DNA of 64,000 bases from the NCBI GenBank assembly GCA_051294375.1, contig CM119270.1:16266019-16330018 (forward strand). Direction: 5' to 3'. Both the position numbers and the translations under genes were made by a program. Under the pieces are notes generated by a model. It saw nothing but the letters and a program-made list of their open reading frames with translations, had not been told where the DNA came from and did not search any database. The DNA is from Paraspadella gotoi. Its lineage: Eukaryota; Chaetognatha. Each line of letters begins with the position of its first letter. Position 1 is the stretch's first letter. Below, piece by piece: positions 58,487-64,000 of this stretch.

Positions 58487-61087
58487 CTCTCTTCTCCTCT
58501 TTTTTTCTAACAACTACAGGTGGCATCAGTCGATACAAGCCCATTAAATGAAGGCTGCCTCGGAACGATTACGGCGCAGATATTGTCGATGCCCCAAGTC
58601 TTGGGGACTCACCTTCTATGGCCTTACCTCACGGGATTTAATGTAATACCAGCCACATTCTCCCTGGTACTTTTGCCTTTTTGCGTTGAAAGTCCGAGGT
58701 AATGTCAAATTATCTTAATTATTTAATTTTAAAGTGAATTGTTTTAAAATTACTACATACCCGTTTAAAAGTGCTGGGGTAGTGAGCTAAAGCAACTCGA
58801 ACCCAAATATTCATGAGTTTATATAAGTATACCGAAAGAAAGCGTTGGCTAGAGAGGCCCATAGAATCGAACTTCACAAGCACCAAGCTATTTTTAAAAC
58901 TTCTTCCATTTGCAGATATCTCTTCATCATTCGTAATGACCGAAGCGGCGCTGAAGCGGCCTGGCGTCGTCTTCTGGGCAGAGAGAACGTCGAAGATCGC
59001 ATCAAGGAAATGGGAATTGAAAAGAGAATCTACGAAGTCATGGGTCACACCATCATTGACTTCCTCAGGAACCGGAATGTCAGATGGCCGCTATTTATGG
59101 CCATAATATTGAGGGTGGGACGATTAGTATATTGTGGTCATCGTTATCTTAAGAAAAAACAAAGGCCATTATTTTCAAAAGCTCCTCGTCAGTCTGTGTT
59201 AAGTTTGTAATTAATAGCTTAAGGTTTAAAGTTAATGTTTTACGTTAGGGGTTTGGGATAGGATGTAGATTAAAGGTTCGGTATAAGGATTAGCTTTTGG
59301 ATTACGAAGATTTTCTCGGATTGGGCCTCTGTCAATCAAACTGAACTACAGAATTCTAACTTATAAATTATTCAACCAAAACAATTTTAACTTAAACGAT
59401 ATTTCAGTGTTTACCAACATCGAGCGGAATCGACGCCGTACAAACTTATTCAGGCATCGTTTTTTACGAAGCGGGTAAGAATTAAAAATTAAACTTTTAC
59501 GGTAAATTGACTCTCTCTAGTCTCTGGTCTCTAGTCTCGGCAAATCGTAATCTCCCTTCAGGAGTAAAGAAGAGTTTCATTCCTTTCATTATCCTCGGAT
59601 TGGGAATCGTGAATCTTTTGGCGATAATCGCCGCTTTGCTTTACGTCGATCGATTGGGAAGACGAAAATTTTTACTCTTCACCTGCGGGATCGTCGTCGT
59701 CACATTCTTTGTCCTCTCCTTCTGTTTAGTGTTTGAGGTTTGCGTGAAAAGTGAATTGACCGCTTCGATTATTCAGTGACGAACGGAAAATGTTGATTTT
59801 TCAATCAAGGACCGGTGGCAGGATCGCTCTACTAGTGATAAAGGTCTGTCCATCAATCTGGACAACTTACGTTAAAAATGCTTATAACTCGGGTAAAACT
59901 TTTAGTTTAGTTCATAATTGGTACGAATGTAAAGTAACATGAAACCTTTCCGTACATTTATATCATACTTGTGAATTCACGTGATCACCATTAAAAGCGA
60001 TCGCTAAAAATTTGGTTGCTCTTTTGTTAATTTCGCTCACTCGCATCGAAATAACTTCAAGCGCCTCCGTTAGTTTTTTAAAGAAATCTTACAAACAATA
60101 AATGACCAATTCCGATGCAGCGCGTATCAAGCTCAGGATTGGAATGGCCGTGAAAAACACTTGAACATTTCGGACGACCATCAATTTCAACCCATTCGAA
60201 CCAGGAGCCGAAAAGTATGACGACGAAACCCACATTGTCTTAACGACTGCTATCGTTTCGTGCATCATGATATATCAAATCGGGTTCTCAAGCTGCTTGG
60301 CCTCCGTGCCCGTCTGCTTATCTTGCGAGATTTTTCAACAGGTGATTGAATATCTTCCGTGAAGCTGAAACTAAAGCAGAATTTCAGTATTATTATTTTT
60401 GTCGGATTGGCAGGGAACTCGCACGGCTGCCACGACTATCGCTCAAGTTGTTTCGTTTCTATGGAAACTGATTCTCAGTGCGACTTTTCTATCGATGAAC
60501 AGTAAAAGAAAACCACTAATTTCGTTGAATGTTGAAATATTTCAATAATTATTCTATAAGCTTAATGTTTTCTTTTTATAAATATTCTTCATTGTCTCTG
60601 CTTTTGTGGTCCTTTTTTTTACATCTAGATGTTAAATAATATTTTGTTTTTGTTTAGAATTGTTGGGCCCTCTGTCGTTTATTCCCTTCGTCGTCGTCGT
60701 CGCTGCGTCTTTCCTCTTTATTTTCGTTTTTGTGCCTGAAACAAAAGACAAATCTTTCGAAGAAATCAACTCGCAGGCAATCTATAAAGTTAACAGTCTA
60801 TATTATTAATTTAATTTAATTAATTAATTCAAGTTTTAACTATCTATCTTTCTTTCGATTTGCAGATGAAAGGCGCTCAACCGGTGATAGACTGTTGCAG
60901 ACGCAGGGCGGAAACGAAAGACACTATCGCCAACGAGGAGGGCGATGCGAATAACAACAACAAAGACAGAAACAACAACAACAACGACCAAGCGAACGTC
61001 TCCGTAAATGAAACTAACGCCAGAAACCGTCTAGAAATTAGGGAACGAACTTTTTGTAACCTTACCGATTTATCGCTGTCATTTTAA
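56849..61087 (+). CDS. MFS sugar-transporter-like protein (SLC2/GLUT family), paralogue C
   Basis: Thirteen exons are traceable by splice sites and homology to copy B: 56,849-56,878 (start MGKKNRVKQS); 56,999-57,236; 57,435-57,580; 57,784-57,902; 58,012-58,226; 58,520-58,698; 58,916-59,114; 59,408-59,474; 59,562-59,737; 60,121-60,341; 60,414-60,501; 60,658-60,776; 60,866-61,087. Landmarks are GSAFLFGYNLCNLNTP (TM1), DKLGRRDAN, RFLVGITAGAG, FCVESPR, SSGIDAVQTYSGI (TM7), VDRLGRRKF, SCEIFQQGTRTAA and VPETKDKSFEEI. Exons 8, 9, 11 and 12 have exactly the lengths of copy B. A T insertion at 57,880 and a T deficit at 58,020-58,023 cancel. Exons 6 and 10 each contain an uncompensated frame problem, so the gene is either slightly mis-sequenced or decaying. 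The C-terminal exon adds a 73-residue Asn-rich tail. No AATAAA is seen nearby. The sugar-contact residues diverge as in copy B. Confidence 0.85.
57912..57989. repeat. (GA)n microsatellite filling a 109-base intron
   Basis: GA tract occupying most of intron 4 of paralogue C, between the donor at 57,903 and the acceptor at 58,011. On the sense strand it is purine-only, leaving a very short pyrimidine tract before the acceptor. Confidence 0.9.
58268..58506. repeat. (TTTC)n followed by (CT)n in intron 5 of paralogue C
   Basis: TTTC tetranucleotides (58,280-58,395) run into CT dinucleotides (58,415-58,500), directly upstream of the exon 6 acceptor. They act as an extreme polypyrimidine tract. Frames through them are artefacts. 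Confidence 0.95.
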
Positions 61088-61141
61088 GTAAAATTCATAA
61101 GCTTAAAACAAAAAAATAGTTTTCTTTTCGTCTCTCTCTCT

Positions 61142-61179
<38 letters not shown>

Positions 61180-61906
61180 CGTTTTCTTGCATTTCTCTCT
61201 GCGGACAAAATTGGTTAATGTTGTTTTCGCTGATTCGGCATCTCGAGATTTGGGGTCGGGCGGAGGAGGAAAGGGAGGAAGAGAGGAAAGGGGAAAAAAG
61301 GGAGGAAGAGAGGTAAGGGGAAAAAAGGGAGGAAGAAAGGAAAGAGGAGAAAGGGAGGAAAGGGAGGAAAGGAAAGGAAGGAATGCAGTTAGACATCTCG
61401 AGATCTGCGGATGGGGTGGAGTAGGTAAGAAATGAGGAAAAGTTAGATAACAGGACATGAAAGGGAGGAAAAGAAGGAGTTTATCAAACGAAGGAAGCGA
61501 GGAAAAAGGAGGAAAGAATAAAAGGAGGAAAGAATAAAAAAGGAAAGAATAAAAGGAGGAAAGAAAAAAGGTCAGGATTAAAAAAAGTAAGTCTTAAGAA
61601 AGAAGCAAAGTAAAAATTGGCCAGGGAGGGAGGACGATGACCGATATATTAGAAATAAAAGGCACAGAAAATATAGTAAATGTATTGTAATATTATTCAC
61701 TTTACAAATGTTATTTTAACTTAACTACACAAATTAAAGAGAAAAAATAGTAAAAAGAGAGATAAACTTAAAGAAAAAAAAAGGGTTAGCCGTTAAAGAA
61801 GAAATTTTCAATGAAAGCCAAGAGAAAAGAAAGATGACGAGATTAGGTTTACGGATGAACCCAAATTTTTTCCGGTTGAAAGACAAGAAAAGATTTTTCT
61901 TTCTTC
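61088..61906. other. Non-coding: (CT)n and purine minisatellites
   Basis: (CT)n at 61,131-61,177; a ~31-base GGGAGGAAGAGAGGAAAGGG-type unit repeated three times (61,270-61,370); GGAGGAAAGAATAAAA units repeated four times (61,500-61,565). No gene. Confidence 0.8.
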
Positions 61907-62062
61907 CCTAAAAAGTAAAGTAAAGTAAAGTTTAAGTAAAGTAAAGTAAAGTAAAGTAAAGTAAAGTAAAGACAAGAAAAACATTTTTTTCATCCCTAAA
62001 AAGTAAAGTAAAGTAAAGTAAAGACAAGAAAATATTTTTCTTTCTACTCTAAAAAGTAAAGT
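61907..62062. repeat. Composite (AAAGT)n pentanucleotide repeat
   Basis: AAAGT pentamers form three blocks, each preceded by a copy of GACAAGAAAA-ATTTTTCTTTC-CCCTAA-like sequence, so a higher-order unit of roughly 60-90 bases is visible. Confidence 0.85.
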
Positions 62063-62099
62063 TTTTTTTATCTCATTTTCCAAAACTTTTCCTCAACTT

Positions 62100-63205
62100 T
62101 GCCACAGCTGCTTATTTCTTTCACGACTTTTTATTTATTAATTACGTATTTTTTTTTACTCTTTTTTTTTCTTTTCTTTTTTCTTTTCTTTTCTCGTTCA
62201 ACATCTCACTCCTTCTTCTTCTCTTTCCTCCTCTCTCATTCTCCCTCTCTAACCTTATTCTCCCCTCCCTATCCCTCTATCCACATCCCCTAACCCATAT
62301 TCCCTTCTCCCCCCAACGCCTGTCTCTTTCCAAAGAAGCAAATCATTTCCTTCTCTGCTTCTTTTCAAAAAGCGATTTCGATTTCATAACATTTTTTTTT
62401 TCACGATTGAAATTTTTATGTCAAAGTCGACGACGACGACGACGACGACAACGACGACGACGACGAGGCTACGACGACGACGCACTACGACGACCGACGA
62501 CGACGACGACGACGACGACGGCGGCGACGACGACTATTGAGACGAAGGCGGGGAGGATGTAAAGGACGGCGACGGAAAAAAGGCAACAAGAATTTTTATT
62601 CCATACCACAACAACAACAATAACAATAACAACATCAACAACAACAACAACAACTGCGCCACAAAACAAGCGTGTCATTTCAGTTAGACCGTGTTGCGAT
62701 CCCACAGCGACAAGAAATCGCTGTGTCACGAACTCACTTTGTCATAAAGTGATAAACCCGCCACAACCAATACAGAAAAACCAGCGTGCCGAGAACCGAA
62801 GCCGAGAACCGAAGCCGATGGCCGGAAAACAAAAAAAGGGAATGTCCGTTCGAAAATAAAGCGATTATGACCGTAAGAAATTGAAAGGGGGGGCGGTAGA
62901 GAAAAGGGAAAGAGATGAAAATAAAAAGAGCGGAAATTGAAAAAAAAAGAAAAGAGGAAAAGAAGAAAGAAAAAGAGAAGTTTATAAGAAAGAAGAAAAT
63001 ATAAAATAATAAAATGTATAAAAATATAAAGTCAATTATTATTAAGATTATTTTAAATACTATCTAATTGATTATATATTTTCTTCCATGTACAATTTGT
63101 ACATGTTACTGCGAAGAAAAATTAAAGAAAACTTTCTTGTTTTCGTATTTCAGATCTGTTTATCTGTAAGTCGTTCTTAACTTCTTTCTTTATTTTCTCT
63201 TTTTT
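62100..63205. other. Non-coding with (GAC)n and (AAC)n tracts
   Basis: A pyrimidine-rich part (62,150-62,330), GAC/GAG trinucleotides (62,427-62,535) and AAC trinucleotides (62,608-62,655). No recognisable gene. Confidence 0.7.
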
Positions 63206-63217
63206 CTTTCTTTGTTT

Positions 63218-63301
<84 letters not shown>

Positions 63302-63303
63302 TC
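63206..63303. repeat. (TTTC)n microsatellite
   Basis: About 20 TTTC units. It can pair with the (GAAA)n tract at 63,739-63,807, about 440 bases away. Confidence 0.95.
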
Positions 63304-63565
63304 CTCCTTCACTCGCTCGGCGGAGGACAAGCAGAGCGGAAAGGACGGAAAATGACAGGAAAGATGAAAGGGAGAAAAAAGAAAATAAAAAAAGAGGAAA
63401 AGGAAAGTGAAACTGAAAGAAAGAAAAAATTCTTTTCTTGAAATCTGTTTTTTTGAATATTCAAACCAAGAGCTGAGCTGAGCGGTGATACTTTTGTGGA
63501 GGCGAAGGGTGGGAGAGAGAGGGAAGGGGTGAAGGATGAAAAGGAGAGGAAGGGAGGGAGGCAGG

Positions 63566-63566
63566 G

Positions 63567-63605
<39 letters not shown>
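63566..63605. repeat. (GA)n microsatellite
   Basis: Short GA tract in purine-rich surroundings. Confidence 0.9.
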
Positions 63606-63608
<3 letters not shown>

Positions 63609-63738
63609 AAAAGATGGTAAAAAATATAACCGGAAAAATAAAACAGAAAAGAAAGAAAGAGAGAGAGAATGAAAAAAAAGGGAGAAAAAAAAGGAAAAAG
63701 AAAACATTAAAGAAACAATGAAAAAAGATAAAAAAAGC

Positions 63739-63740
63739 GA

Positions 63741-63807
<67 letters not shown>
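63739..63807. repeat. (GAAA)n microsatellite
   Basis: About 17 GAAA units followed by degenerate purine-rich sequence to the window end. Confidence 0.95.
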
Positions 63808-64000
63808 GAGAAAACAAAGAAAGAAAGGAGAAAAGAAAGATAGAAAAAAAGAAAGAAAGCAGGAAAGAAATGAGGAAATAGGTAACAAAAAAGAAAGAAG
63901 AAAATAAAGGAAGAAAAAGAAAGGAACGCAAAAAAAAGGGAGAAAAATGCGGGACCGAGACGGAGACAGCGAAAAGAGATGAAAAAGATGGGCGGCCTCG

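Noticed and set aside
62469-62729. Val-rich minus-strand frame across the GAC/AAC repeats
   Set aside because: Trinucleotide repeats give stop-free homopolymer-like frames; no coding signal outside the repeat.
63190-63888. 232-codon minus-strand frame at the window end
   Set aside because: Almost wholly Phe/Leu/Ser from TTTC, GAAA and GA repeats.

Overview
This window is eukaryotic and most likely from an invertebrate animal. It has multi-exon genes with GT-AG introns (many under 150 bases), very dense (GA)n/(CT)n and trinucleotide microsatellites, CCCTAA-type telomere-like sequence inside a repeat, and glucose-transporter-like genes of animal type. I cannot name the species. The sequence is a draft scaffold: it has N gaps of 10, 25, 246, 257 and 435 bases, one exact 1,132-base duplication ending at gaps, and a large block present twice with many single-base indels.

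Layout. Positions 1-29,000 are almost gene-free: microsatellites, polypurine/polypyrimidine tracts, GC-rich islands with consensus splice sites that may be 5' exons, and a few exon-like pieces. The best of these is a Cys-rich terminal exon at 10,690-10,848 and a Gag/PNMA-like remnant on the minus strand at 29,009-29,180. From about 29,780 to 50,660 one locus appears twice. Copy A (29,780-38,083) and copy B (38,109-50,660) each hold a minus-strand, apparently intronless CoA-dependent acyltransferase-like gene, divergent from a plus-strand sugar-transporter-like gene. Copy B also carries a 4.36-kb array of ~470-base units built from ~47-base sub-repeats. The array sits inside the acyltransferase reading frame and is flanked by a ~67-70 base direct duplication; copy A lacks it. 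A and B are probably two haplotypes or redundant contigs, not a true duplication.

From 50,700 to 56,800 lies AT-rich DNA with a ~1.7-kb foldback element whose core is degenerate CCCTAA-like repeat, then a ~190-base direct-repeat pair around an unidentified minus-strand coding-like stretch. From 56,849 to 61,087 there is a second, clearly paralogous transporter gene with the same exon plan. The rest to 64,000 is simple repeats.

The transporter genes are the most informative content. Copy B gives one clean 588-codon frame across twelve exons. The family keeps the MFS sugar-porter scaffold (DRLGRR-type loops, E-S-P-R, PETK) but by eye lacks most glucose-contact residues of human GLUT1. It has a conserved ~85-residue N-terminal extension and a last intron with a GC donor in every copy. 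The acyltransferase and transporter may form a functional pair, but adjacency is the only evidence.
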